Below, piece by piece: positions 22,038 through 30,934 of a DNA stretch of 64,000 nt. Position 1 is the stretch's first letter; every line of letters starts with the position of its first letter. The stretch covers positions 1,116,001 to 1,180,000 of the forward strand of contig CM066289.1 of the NCBI GenBank assembly GCA_033816765.1, given 5' to 3'. Below the pieces are notes generated by a model. The model ran no database searches. It saw only the letters and a list, made by a program, of their open reading frames with translations, and had not been told where the DNA came from. The DNA is from Nothopassalora personata. Its lineage: Eukaryota > Ascomycota > Dothideomycetes > Mycosphaerellales > Mycosphaerellaceae. The translations under genes and the position numbers were made by a program.

Positions 22038-22598
22038 ATGCCAAAGGTGTCATCTTCATCCAGCACCTCTCGTCGCCTCAAGTTAGCAGAAACGATCGAA
22101 AGTTTTGGAGAGATAATGGTTCGGTCTTGTTCCAACTGTCGAGCGCATTCGCGCGTGTGCAAGGTACACGTGTCGTCGGGGCGGTGCAACGAGTGTGTGC
22201 GTCGCAACGTTCGTTGTGACGTGAAGGTGTCGCGTTCCGAGTTCGATCGTCTGATCGGTGAGAAGAAGAAGTTGGAGAGGCAGATTAAGGAGGCCCGCGA
22301 GGCTCAAGAGCGTGCTCGGGAGACTCTGAACACTGCATACGCAAAGGAGGAGCGGCTTCGGAAGCAGATGGAGCTCGTGGATCAGAGAGCCGACGAGGCC
22401 ATTGCTGTGGAGTCCGCAGCCTTGTCGGAGCTGGAGCAGCAGGAGTCGCTGGACTTTCACCTGTCTCCTAACACCTGGGGGCTCATGGTCGATCAGGGAT
22501 ACGACGTGTCGTCGGATTTCTGGTTGTACGGTCCTTCTTCGCTCCGGGTTTCTTCTGGTGTCGGAGGTACTCCATCAGGAGCACCCGGCAATTCTTGA
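22038..22598 (+). CDS. Antisense Zn2Cys6-like coiled-coil protein of element G, 186 aa
   Basis: The gene lies opposite to gag-pol, starts 89 bases inside the 3' LTR border and overlaps the end of pol by 116 bases. Residues 31-60 contain C-x2-C-x6-C-x8-C-x2-C-x6-C (CSNC, then RVC, then CNEC, then RC), which fits the fungal Zn(II)2Cys6 binuclear cluster spacing. About residues 66-150 are rich in Glu, Lys, Arg and Leu without Pro (LIGEKKKLERQIKEAREAQ), a likely coiled coil. The start is Ser-rich (MPKVSSSSS). In Gal4-type proteins such a cluster binds DNA and the coil dimerises; whether this one does so is inference. Basic residues between the first Cys pairs are few. H keeps the same pattern with all six Cys mutated to Tyr, and A a divergent version, so it is probably a real accessory gene. 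A promoter near or in the LTR is assumed. Confidence 0.8.
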   Translation: MPKVSSSSSTSRRLKLAETIESFGEIMVRSCSNCRAHSRVCKVHVSSGRCNECVRRNVRCDVKVSRSEFDRLIGEKKKLERQIKEAREAQERARETLNTAYAKEERLRKQMELVDQRADEAIAVESAALSELEQQESLDFHLSPNTWGLMVDQGYDVSSDFWLYGPSSLRVSSGVGGTPSGAPGNS

Positions 22599-25500
22599 GG
22601 TTCTCTCTCGGTTCCCAGGTATTTTCTGATTCGTCGTATCCTTTCCACTTGACAAGGTATCGCTGACCTTTCTTGTTCAGGATTTTTTCGACTTCGAATT
22701 CGTTCTCTGCTTCCGGCTCGAAATGGAAGTTCTCTTGGCAAGGTGTTTCGGCGTCCGCGGGTTCCAGCCTGGAAACATGGAAGACTGGGTGGATCTTTGC
22801 GTCGGGTGGTAGGCGTAGGCGGTAGTTGACTGGTCCGACGATTCTGTCAATGAAAAATGGTCCGACCTTGACATGATCCAGCTTCTTGGTCTGTCTCCTT
22901 GTTTTCAAGTTTTTTGTGAGGAGATAGACCTTATCCCCCTCTTTAAGCAGAGGCGCCATTTTTCTGCCATCTTGTCGTTGGTGAGACAGTTTATGTTGTG
23001 CATCCGTGATCGCTTTTTGCGCTTCTTTGTGCACTTCCTTAAGAGTATCCGTCGTCACGATTGCTCTTTCGGCCTGTGGGTGGAATCCAGGTTCTCCAAA
23101 CAGGTTAGGATCCTTTCCAAAGTTCGCATAGAATGGCGTCGTAGAAGTTGTCTCTGATTTGTGGTTGTTCAGTGCAATCTGTGCCATTGGCAGCAGTGAA
23201 ACCCAATTGTCTTGTGTATGGTTGATGTAGTGCCGTAGATATTGTTCCAAGGTTTGATTTGCTCTTTCCGTTTGTCCGTCGGTCTCCGGATGGTAGGCTG
23301 TTGACAGTTTATGTTTGATGCCGATTGTTCCCATGAGTGTTTTCCAGTAATTGGAAGTGAACAGCTTGTCTCTGTCCGTGATGAAAACTTCTGGGAATCC
23401 ATGGTATCGGATCAACCTGTCCAGTATCAAGTATCCGAGCTGTTCTGCAGTGTATGTCTCTGATGCTGCGATGAAGTGTGTATACTTTGTAAGTCTGTCA
23501 ACCATGACCAGTATCATGTCGTAGGGTTGTTTGGTGACTTGATCCCGTGAGATGGGGAGTTTGGTGATGAAATCCATCGTGACTTCGTCCCATGGTTTCG
23601 TAGGAGGAGTCCTGAATTGAAGGTGACCGTATTTTGCATGTCGGGCAGCCTTGTTCTGTTGACAGTGTACACAGCGTTTGACGTAGCGTAGCACTTTTTG
23701 TCTCATCTGTGGAAATGAGAAGCTGCGTTGTATGAGGTCCACTGTTTTCGTTGTTCCAGGGTGTCCGTACAGCGGATCGTCGTGATGTTGTCGTATACAT
23801 TCTTCCTCTCGGTCCTTTGGCACTTGGTATTTCCCTTGCGATATTGGGAATTGTTCTTCTGTGTCGCGTAGTATCCGCACGATGTTGTTGAACTCTTTCG
23901 TGTTGGCACTAAGACTTCCGTCGGGGTTTGTCTTGAGTATCTTGTGTTGCACTGGTTCTTTTCCTTCCATGTAGTCGCTTCTTCGGCTCAGCGCGTCGGC
24001 GCGGCCGTTCTCTGTCCCTGGAGTATATTTGATCTCGAACTTGTACTGTCCCAGCAGCTCCGACCAGCGGGCTTGCCTTCGGGTAAGTTCCTTTGTTGTC
24101 GTAAAGTATGTGAGATTCTTGTGGTCTGATAGAATCGTTAACTTTGGTGGTCCTTCGACGTATACTCTCCAATGTTGCATGGCAGCAACTATGGCTAGAA
24201 GTTCCTTGTCATGGATGTCGTAGTTCTGTTCCGCCGTGGTCATTTTTCGGGAGTAATAGGCTACTGGGTGTCGCTTCCCATCGTGTGTCTGTGTTAGACA
24301 TGCGCCTATTGCCATATCGGACGCGTCGGTCTCGATGTGGACTTCCTTGCTACCATCGAATAGTCGAAGCGTGGGGGCTGACACGCATTGCTCCTTGAGT
24401 CGTTGGAACGCGTCAGATTGTTCCTTTCCCCATTTCCAGTTGACGTCTTTCCTCGTAAGCATCGTCATTGGTGCTGCTGTTTTCGAATAGTCCTTGATGA
24501 ATTTCCGGTTGTAGTTGGCTAGTCCAAGGAACGATTGTACGTCCTTGACTGACTTTGGTTCTGGCCATTCTCTGATCGATTGTGTCTTTGCAGGGTCGAT
24601 CGCGATCCCCGTGGTGCTGATGATGAAGCCCAAGAATTTGACTTCTTTCCTGTGGAACTCGCATTTCTCTGGTGCTGTCTTGAACCCTGCTCCGGTGAGC
24701 CGTTCAAATACGTCCTGGACTTGCTTGATGTGCTCCTGGAGGGATCCTTTGGTATAGACCAGTATGTCGTCCATATATGCGATGACGCATACGTCGAGTA
24801 GGTCTCTAAGTGTTTCGTTGACAAGGTCCTGGCAGGATGCGGGTGCGTTGGTCAATCCCATTGGCATGACCTTAAACTCGTATAGTCCGTATCGTGTTCT
24901 GAAAGCGGTTTTCCATTCTTCTCCTTCCGCCATTCGTATAGCGTAGAAGGCATCTCGTAGGTCGATCTTGGTGTACCAGTCTGATCCGGTTAATCTGTCC
25001 TGTGCTTCTTCGATGTTCGGTAGCGGATATCGGTTTTTGATCGTGATCTCGTTCAACTTCCGGTAGTCTTGTACGAGTCGTAGTTTCCCGTTTGGTTTTG
25101 GAACGAACATGCATGGAGCGCCTGCGCTTGAGGTGGACCGCTGTATCCAACCTTTCGCTAGCTTCTCCTTCAGCCATTCCCGTAAGGTCTGGAGCTCTTT
25201 TTCGGACATTTGATATAGGGGTCCCCATGGAGGCTCTTTTCCTGGCTGAATGTTTATCTTATGATCCCATGGTGCGTGTTTAGGTAAGGCGTCCCTGCCT
25301 CTTTCCTCTTCAAAGAGTCGCGACCACTTGCGATATTCTTTGGGAATATCCAACTCCGAAATGTTGGTATTCTTCGATGGTGCGTTACTTCCATCCGTTC
25401 CGGTGATGTCATGACCCAACTGCCCCAAGTCGGTGTCTATCCCAGTCGAAGGTGGTTCTTCTGTCCTTCTAGTCGGTGCAAGCTGTATCCTATTTAGCTG

Positions 25501-26055
25501 TCTTACCTCATCTACCAGCGAACGCTGCCGCTGCGTAGGTTCAATGTCGATAACGCAATCGCATTGTTCAAACCTGAGTACTCCTCTTCTCCAGTCGATT
25601 ACTGGGTTGTGCTTTCTCAACCAAGGCATCCCAAGTACGATGTCATGACTGGCCATGTCAGTAACATCCAAGGTGATTTCCTCGTGGTGCTGTTGGATTG
25701 CAAGTGGCAGCGGTATCGTCTCGCGCTCCACACTGGGTAAGGATGATCCGTCTACCGCGATCAATTCATACCCCTCTTCCTTTCTTCGGGTAGCTAATCC
25801 GTGTCGTTTGACAAATGATTCGGAGGCAAAGTTCCCGCTCGCTCCGGAATCTATCATGGCATATGTCCGTTGCCCGTTGACGATAATCTTCGTTCGAAAC
25901 ACTGTTGTTGATGCTTGAGCCTGTGTAGTGTTGCATAACTCCCTTTGGTCGCTCATTCCTGGGGAGTCGATCCTTTTCCCGATGCGTGGGTAGAACGTTG
26001 CATTTCGTGTCGCAAGGCTTCGGCTTGAACCTGTAGCGAAGCTCCTGGTCTCCAT
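22483..26055 (-). CDS. Element G pol polyprotein, 1190 aa (PR-RT-RH-IN-chromodomain)
   Basis: Domains in order: aspartic protease with IDSGASG (Asp69) at about 55-150; reverse transcriptase about 285-480 with YMDD at 427-430; RNase H about 570-690 with TDASD (Asp577), Glu618 and SDHK (Asp644); integrase zinc-binding H-H-C-C at about 757/758, 765, 795 and 798; catalytic triad Asp828 (MDFI), Asp894 (TDRD) and Glu930 (DGQTE), with the usual 35-residue gap; chromodomain about 1118-1165 (FEVEKIL, YLVKWKGY, NTWEPRENL). The chromodomain places it in the chromovirus branch and should steer insertion to modified histones. The listed ATG lies inside gag. Translation is more likely by -1 frameshift at 25974-25980, giving a gag-pol fusion. 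The ORF is complete with all catalytic residues. Confidence 0.96.
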   Translation of the reverse strand: METRSFATGSSRSLATRNATFYPRIGKRIDSPGMSDQRELCNTTQAQASTTVFRTKIIVNGQRTYAMIDSGASGNFASESFVKRHGLATRRKEEGYELIAVDGSSLPSVERETIPLPLAIQQHHEEITLDVTDMASHDIVLGMPWLRKHNPVIDWRRGVLRFEQCDCVIDIEPTQRQRSLVDEVRQLNRIQLAPTRRTEEPPSTGIDTDLGQLGHDITGTDGSNAPSKNTNISELDIPKEYRKWSRLFEEERGRDALPKHAPWDHKINIQPGKEPPWGPLYQMSEKELQTLREWLKEKLAKGWIQRSTSSAGAPCMFVPKPNGKLRLVQDYRKLNEITIKNRYPLPNIEEAQDRLTGSDWYTKIDLRDAFYAIRMAEGEEWKTAFRTRYGLYEFKVMPMGLTNAPASCQDLVNETLRDLLDVCVIAYMDDILVYTKGSLQEHIKQVQDVFERLTGAGFKTAPEKCEFHRKEVKFLGFIISTTGIAIDPAKTQSIREWPEPKSVKDVQSFLGLANYNRKFIKDYSKTAAPMTMLTRKDVNWKWGKEQSDAFQRLKEQCVSAPTLRLFDGSKEVHIETDASDMAIGACLTQTHDGKRHPVAYYSRKMTTAEQNYDIHDKELLAIVAAMQHWRVYVEGPPKLTILSDHKNLTYFTTTKELTRRQARWSELLGQYKFEIKYTPGTENGRADALSRRSDYMEGKEPVQHKILKTNPDGSLSANTKEFNNIVRILRDTEEQFPISQGKYQVPKDREEECIRQHHDDPLYGHPGTTKTVDLIQRSFSFPQMRQKVLRYVKRCVHCQQNKAARHAKYGHLQFRTPPTKPWDEVTMDFITKLPISRDQVTKQPYDMILVMVDRLTKYTHFIAASETYTAEQLGYLILDRLIRYHGFPEVFITDRDKLFTSNYWKTLMGTIGIKHKLSTAYHPETDGQTERANQTLEQYLRHYINHTQDNWVSLLPMAQIALNNHKSETTSTTPFYANFGKDPNLFGEPGFHPQAERAIVTTDTLKEVHKEAQKAITDAQHKLSHQRQDGRKMAPLLKEGDKVYLLTKNLKTRRQTKKLDHVKVGPFFIDRIVGPVNYRLRLPPDAKIHPVFHVSRLEPADAETPCQENFHFEPEAENEFEVEKILNKKGQRYLVKWKGYDESENTWEPRENLKNCRVLLMEYLRHQKKPGAKKDRTTRNPTTRRIPDRP
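25937..25980 (-). promoter_or_regulatory. Element G -1 ribosomal frameshift signal
   Basis: On the minus strand GGGAAAA (25980-25974) sits in gag frame as tcG GGA AAA, the X XXY YYZ register, with the gag stop 18 bases downstream. After a 6-base spacer comes a stem ACTCCC / GGGAGT (25967-25962 with 25943-25938). Pol is in -1 relative to gag. A and H keep the heptamer and stem. Confidence 0.8.
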
Positions 26056-28247
26056 GCTTCTCTGTTGTTGCGTTCCTGGATCTTCTGCGTTTCTGAGTAG
26101 AGTGCTTTCACGTGCTGAACTGACTTCCTGAGTTCATTCGTGATCGTTATTCCTGACGGCGTGATGTATCCAAATGCGGTCATCTTGCTTCCAATGGGTG
26201 GTCGCTCCTGTACGATCTTGGCGCTATCGTTGTCGTGTTCCACGATGGGGTGTCTCCAGACCATCCCTCGCATCGTGTCGAGCATTAGATCGAACTGTTC
26301 TGGGTGCAGGTAGCGTCGTCGCTGTATCTTTGGGAAGACTTCTTCGCTTCTCCGAATTACATGTACGAGTAATTCGAAGATCATTTTTGGTGCGTCCATA
26401 GTAAACGTTTGGACTTCGTTGTCGTCGTCGGTGTCGCTCTCTTCTCCTTCGGAGGAATCTTCGTCGCTTGATTCTTCCGGATCCTGTTCTTCTTGGATGT
26501 TGTCCAGCCCGGTGGTTTCTTGACTTTCTTCCTGTGGTTCGGGTGACCACGATCCGTTCCATCCTGGGTCCTGGTTTTCCTTGTCCTCGTCGTCGAAGCA
26601 GGATTCGTCGACGTCCACTTCCTGGAGCTTGGCATCCTGCCTGTGTTGCGCTCCCAGGGTTCCTCGCGGCTGCTGAGGCCAATACCCTGCTCCTAACTTG
26701 GCGGAGTAGTGAACCTGACACGAGTCTTGGTAACAGAATCGCCAATGAAGGCTTCCGTGACCATTTCGAGATTCGGATTCGATCTCGTAGTCGACTCTTC
26801 TTGTCATCATTCCAAATTCCCTTGTTCGGTCCAGTCGTAGGACTTCTTGGCGGGCTCCTTCATAGAACGTCAGGAGTTCGCGTCGTTGACTTCTGTAGGG
26901 TTCTTCCGTTACGTTGGGGAAGTCCTCTATGACCTGTAGGATCTTATGTGTAATGTCGAGCCACGCTTGTCGTTGTCGCGCGTGTTCTGGGAATCGTTCC
27001 CTCACTACTGTAGTGAGTTGTTCCCAGGTTCCTTGCGCATCCGGGTGGTCTGGAAAGATCATTCGTATAGGTCCTCGTGGGGAATTGGTGTGACCTCGTG
27101 TCATCATGTTGAACTGTTGTGGTTGGTTTCGCAATTCAGATGAAATGACCGTCATCTGTTGCCCATGGTATCCTCCTCGTCCCTGTGAGGGGTCCAGGAG
27201 AGGCTCTGTGCTTCCTTCGCTAGCTCTCTCCTCCACTCCTTGAGTATAGTCGGTGTCTTCTGGAGACCCGACACTGCTCTCAAGTTTACTAGTTCGTCGT
27301 TGCATCGTGTTGAACTGTTCGCGGCGCACCATATTCTTACCGCGACAGTCCCTTGCTAGGTGGCCAGGTTTGCCACATCCATAGCAGGTTCGTGTTTCCT
27401 TTCCTGAGCTCGGGGGTCTTCTGTTCCCCTTGCTGTTCCTGATCTTGCGACCCCTTTCGGTGACGTCGAGCTCCATTGGCTGTGGTCCGTAGTATGGCTT
27501 GTTTCTGGGCTTACTGTAGTTGTCGCTAAAGCCCTTGTTACGATTGTCGTAGCCTGGGGTAAATCCGGCTCTTCCGGATACTTTGGAGTCGTATCGTCGC
27601 TCTAGAGCTCTCTCGTAGAGTCTGTCGTCAAGATCGATCGTGACCTTGACCAGAGATCCCAGGTCATCGATCCTTCGACCGTCCCTCATTAACTCATCCT
27701 TGACATGCTCCTTCAATCCTCTCCGGTACATGACTTGAAGTGCTTCGTCGTCCCAATCAGTAAGCTGGGCGTACTCCTGGAATTTGGCAGCGTAGTCGGC
27801 AGTGGATGTCTTCTGGGTCAGATGTTGGATGACGCGTACAGCAGTAGCAACCTCGTTCGAGATGCCAAAGACGCTCTTCATCGCGCTCTTGAGATGACCG
27901 TAAGACGTAAAGATCCCGTTAGCGTTGTCGTTGCCGTTGCTGTCCAGGTAGGTCCTAAGGAAGGGTTTGACCCAATGCTGTGCTCGTCCTCTCAGGAAGG
28001 TAGTGGCAAAAACAGGCTTGAGGTTCTCAGCCATGGAGTTGAACAAGAAGTACATATCCATCTGAGCAACCCAAGTGTCGAACTTGTCTCGATCGCCATA
28101 GTAGAATTCTGGCTTGCCAACCTTGAGGGTGTCGTTGCCTGTATGAGTAGCCAAGGCATTGATAGCATCGTTTGCGGTCTGAGGTCGTCGGGCTCTGCCT
28201 GCTTCACTGGGGGCGGGTGTTCCCCGTTCACTCTGTCGGTCTCCCAT
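25953..28247 (-). CDS. Element G gag polyprotein, 764 aa
   Basis: The ORF starts at ATG 28247, 20 bases after the 5' LTR. Residues about 35-230 form the retrotransposon gag (capsid) region, with GDRDKFDTWV and FLRGRAQHWV typical of the family. A single zinc knuckle C288-YG-C291-GKPG-H296-LARD-C301 binds RNA. What is unusual is the long C-terminal extension of about 460 residues. It contains three similar short motifs (FNTMQRR, FNMMTRG, FGMMTRR), an acidic, Ser/Asp/Glu-rich region (around ESSDEDSSEGEESDTDDD), and a final basic/Gln-rich part. A and H share the extension. It overlaps pol by 103 bases. Structural role in virus-like particles is known for the family; the role of the extension is unknown. 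Confidence 0.95.
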   Translation of the reverse strand: MGDRQSERGTPAPSEAGRARRPQTANDAINALATHTGNDTLKVGKPEFYYGDRDKFDTWVAQMDMYFLFNSMAENLKPVFATTFLRGRAQHWVKPFLRTYLDSNGNDNANGIFTSYGHLKSAMKSVFGISNEVATAVRVIQHLTQKTSTADYAAKFQEYAQLTDWDDEALQVMYRRGLKEHVKDELMRDGRRIDDLGSLVKVTIDLDDRLYERALERRYDSKVSGRAGFTPGYDNRNKGFSDNYSKPRNKPYYGPQPMELDVTERGRKIRNSKGNRRPPSSGKETRTCYGCGKPGHLARDCRGKNMVRREQFNTMQRRTSKLESSVGSPEDTDYTQGVEERASEGSTEPLLDPSQGRGGYHGQQMTVISSELRNQPQQFNMMTRGHTNSPRGPIRMIFPDHPDAQGTWEQLTTVVRERFPEHARQRQAWLDITHKILQVIEDFPNVTEEPYRSQRRELLTFYEGARQEVLRLDRTREFGMMTRRVDYEIESESRNGHGSLHWRFCYQDSCQVHYSAKLGAGYWPQQPRGTLGAQHRQDAKLQEVDVDESCFDDEDKENQDPGWNGSWSPEPQEESQETTGLDNIQEEQDPEESSDEDSSEGEESDTDDDNEVQTFTMDAPKMIFELLVHVIRRSEEVFPKIQRRRYLHPEQFDLMLDTMRGMVWRHPIVEHDNDSAKIVQERPPIGSKMTAFGYITPSGITITNELRKSVQHVKALYSETQKIQERNNREAWRPGASLQVQAEALRHEMQRSTHASGKGSTPQE

Positions 28248-28254
28248 CGTAGAG

Positions 28255-28266
28255 GGCGTTCAAAGC
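28255..28266 (-). promoter_or_regulatory. Element G self-priming primer-binding site
   Basis: On the minus strand the LTR end is followed by gct then TTGAACGCC (28263-28255), an exact 9-base complement of GGCGTTCAA at 28465-28457 in the LTR. A TATA-like tttgtattta lies about 35-40 bases upstream of that arm, so the arm could be near the transcript 5' end, as in Tf1. Confidence 0.6.
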
Positions 28267-28713
28267 TGTTAGGTTTGGTATAACCTAATGATATCACAAG
28301 TCAAGAAGACAAGCTCAATCGGGTTTGTTCTCGGGCCGATGGGAAGTTTGAGGGAGAGTGATGAAGCAGTAGTGTCTTGACCTTACAAAGGCTCAAGAAA
28401 CAATGAGGCAGAGGTTGGGTTGTGGTGTATTCCAAACAGTGATATTGAACAGTGAGTTGAACGCCTCGAAGCCATAAGGGATTCTCAGCGCTCCTAAATA
28501 CAAAGGAGATTCATAGTCTTGATCTGTTTGATCCGTTGATCTGTTCGACAGATCAAACAGAGCAGCAGATCGTCTCGCGTCGTACTCTGCTCTGATCTGT
28601 TGATCTGTTCGACAGATCAAGCAGATCAGCAGAGCACTTTGCAGCGGCTGCGCCCGCTTAACTGTGAGGTATCTGATTGGCTTGCGGTTGCAGGCCCAAT
28701 CCGATCCGTAACA
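28267..28713 (-). repeat. Element G 5' LTR (right copy)
   Basis: The 447-bp LTR is identical by eye to 21503-21949. It drives gag-pol on the minus strand. TSD aatag follows at 28714-28718. Inverted-repeat pairs lie at 28536-28556 and 28600-28620. Confidence 0.95.
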
Positions 28714-28718
28714 AATAG

Positions 28719-28790
28719 CTAGGAACCGGCGGAGGGCCTCGCGAATGCGGATCGTATAGTAGCCGACTATAAGGCGTTAAGGAGAAGTAA
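28719..28790 (+). pseudogene. Element C pol, end of chromodomain after element G
   Basis: The sequence continues the chromodomain broken at 21502 (SWEPAEGLANADRIVADYKALRRSK in the rejoined frame, stops at Trp/Gln places). It ends at TGA about 28791. Element D has the same region uninterrupted in reverse at about 49265-49110. Confidence 0.75.
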
Positions 28791-29794
28791 ATGAGACTAG
28801 CATAGGAGTACTAGAGCATAAATAAAACTTTTCTTAACTATAAACAAAACAAAAGCTAAAGAGTAGCGCGCCTACTAGGGGCTACGTAGAGTAGTAGTAG
28901 GCGAGGAGCCCGCGAGTAGCGTGTAAGGCGAGCGCCTCAGTTGTCGTTACGTAGTAACTTAGGTAGAAACGCCTAGTCGGCGGCGGTAGTGTTAATGTTC
29001 TACGCCTATAGGAACTAGGACTACGGTTAGTAGGGTACACGTATACGAGGAATATACGACTTACGGCGCGGCCGAGTTTAAATAGCCTATTAAGGGCGCG
29101 GTTCTACTCCTACTAGAGCGCGAGGGCTTCGGCGGCGGGGGCGGCGGCAGTAGTAGCGGCGGTAGAAGCACGTATACGGGTTTCCCCGGTACTCTTATGC
29201 TTGTAGGTATTGAATTACCTAATAGCCTATAGAAAGGGTTAGCCGAAGCATAGGAGACGCACTAGAGCCCCCGTACGCGAGTAGTAGTCGACTCGTAGGA
29301 GCGAAGTAGCGACTTACCTCCGTAATGTCGTTACCTAGCTAGGCATATAGGCGGATCTACTCTACTAGCTCCTACTACTAGAGGTCTATAGGCGCCTAGC
29401 CTATTATAGCCGTAAGGAAGTTGCGCTAGGAGCGCGCGGCGCGTAGGCGACTTACTAGCAAGGCGATAGCGTAGCTAGTATTAGGCACGTAGCTATATCT
29501 ATTACGCCTATAGCGGCTACACTTCCTTAGGAGCTCGCCGGTAGTAATACTATTACAGTTATCGGCCTCGTCTAGTAAGTAGTTAGTATACGAATCGTAG
29601 GCGGCGCGCGTAGAGACTTACCCCTAACAAAGTATAGGAGGTACCGTATATATATATTAATCCGCTACGAGAGCTTAGTAGCGGGCGAGGGCGTTAGTAG
29701 CTACGAGGGTAATGCTAGTCGCTTGCGACCACTAGGCGTTCTAGGTGCGTTACGTACTAGAGCCGCCTAGCGGCGCTTATCTTCTAAGGGGCTA

Positions 29795-29872
29795 GTCGTC
29801 CTATAGAGAGCGCCTTCACGCGGCGGACGACGTAAGTATCTTCGTTACGACGAAGAGAAACTAAGACTCTCT
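29795..29872 (+). ncRNA. HDV-like ribozyme at the 5' end of S2
   Basis: The 78 bases are identical to those of S1, with the predicted catalytic C at 29861 in CTAAG. The first base of P1 is again the first base after the target duplication. See 8545 for the fold. Confidence 0.8.
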
Positions 29873-30553
29873 CTCTCGAAAATACAAGCCTACTCGACTC
29901 GAAACAAGAAAAGACAGGTCGGACGAACCGAACGAACGAGATACGCTCAAAATCTACAAACAAGAACTCCGGAACTGCGAGAAGGGAAAGCGACGTACAT
30001 AGCGTACACGTCGCTCGAACAACGAAGGCGCTGTCTACCTGTCGTCCCGGCAAACCACGTAAACTGCCGGCTGGAACCAAGAGAGGCGTTTAGGGGCGCA
30101 AACCACGTATACTGCACGGCTGGAACCAAGAGAGGCCGAGGGGGGGACGACAGCGAGGCCACTGCGACCGAGGAGCTACACTCGAGACCGGAGAACGCGA
30201 CTGGATTGAAACAGAGGCAACGGGTGTTTCTTGGGATTTTGCTCGGTGCGTACGGGTACGGCCGGCTTGGCTTTTAAAACAAGAACGAGACACGGGCGCA
30301 AAACTTGTCTCGCCCGGGGCAAGGCGACAAACCGCAATTCTCGACAAGACACGACTACCGGGTACGCGCGTACTACGCCGCAATATATTCGATTTACGGT
30401 TCGAATAGCGAGCGTTGCTCGCATCTTTTAAGGAGTTTTTACGTCCGGGGTACGACGGGGCTTTTCTCCTTCTCTCAAATTTTGGTCTCGTTCTCGAGAC
30501 CCGTGTTGCATAGTCTTTGACTCAAATAGCACGTTAATGGAATAATCAATCAA
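29795..30553 (+). mobile_element. S2: second SINE-like element, 759 bp
   Basis: S2 is almost identical to S1 with small indels (for example aaaa for aaaaa near the 5' end and a missing tctcaaa near the 3' end). The target duplication is tctaaggggcta (29783-29794 and 30554-30565), and element D shows the site empty near 48095-48110. The tail is shorter than in S1 (aataatcaatcaa). The indels shift any reading frame, so it is non-coding. It lies in element C, and there is no RIP in it. Confidence 0.85.
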
Positions 30554-30934
30554 TCTAAGGGGCTAGTAGTGCTGTCGCTACTAGTACTACTAGAGGAGGC
30601 GGAGCGGCTAGAGAATGGCGGCGAGGAGGGCCCGTCCGACATGATAATGATAATAATAATGCTAGCGAGGCGCTTACGGTACGGGTACGGTGCGGGTACG
30701 TAGTAGTAGTGTAACGAAGGTAGTACGCTAGGGAACGTACTAGGAGAAAAGGGCTAGGTTAGGCTAGAGTTTTATACCCCTAACTAGCTACGTTAGTATA
30801 GTAACTAAGCCTTACTTACCTATACCTACATAACGACACGTACGTAACCCGTATATAGGCCGCATAGCAACTATAATTCTAGAAGTACGTAGGAACCTCT
30901 ACGTAGCAACTAGCGAGCTAAGGACAGCTCGTAC

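Larger units (their letters stand above)
21503..28713 (-). mobile_element. Element G: intact, unmutated Ty3/gypsy chromovirus
   Basis: G has two 447-bp LTRs that appear identical, and TSD aatag. Element D shows the empty site (gtataatagctagg in reverse, near 49175-49195). On the minus strand it encodes gag (764 aa) and pol (1190 aa) overlapping in -1 frame; on the plus strand an antisense 186-aa ORF. There is no RIP signature, since CpA and TpG are normal. With intact ORFs, a self-priming site, a purine tract and a frameshift signal, it may still be active. G is related to A and H but has a different LTR 5' half. Confidence 0.96.
28850..30642 (-). pseudogene. Element C antisense ORF, RIP-mutated and split by S2
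   Basis: On the minus strand from ATG 30642 the frame reads MSDGPSSPPFSSRSASSS, a Ser/Pro-rich start, and continues past S2 (29795-30565) into a coding-like stretch. Element D has the same in opposite orientation (48024 onward, MSNGPSSPPSSSRSASS). In D a second phase gives a long protein-like stretch with TAG only at Gln-like places, so an intron or frameshift lies between them. The function is not recognised. The place, between pol and 3' LTR on the opposite strand, is the same as for the Zn2Cys6-like ORF of A, G and H, but no Cys cluster is seen. Confidence 0.5.

Noticed and set aside
24144..25283. Several 60-120 aa ORFs within G on both strands
   Set aside because: They are shadows of the intact pol frame and match no known protein.
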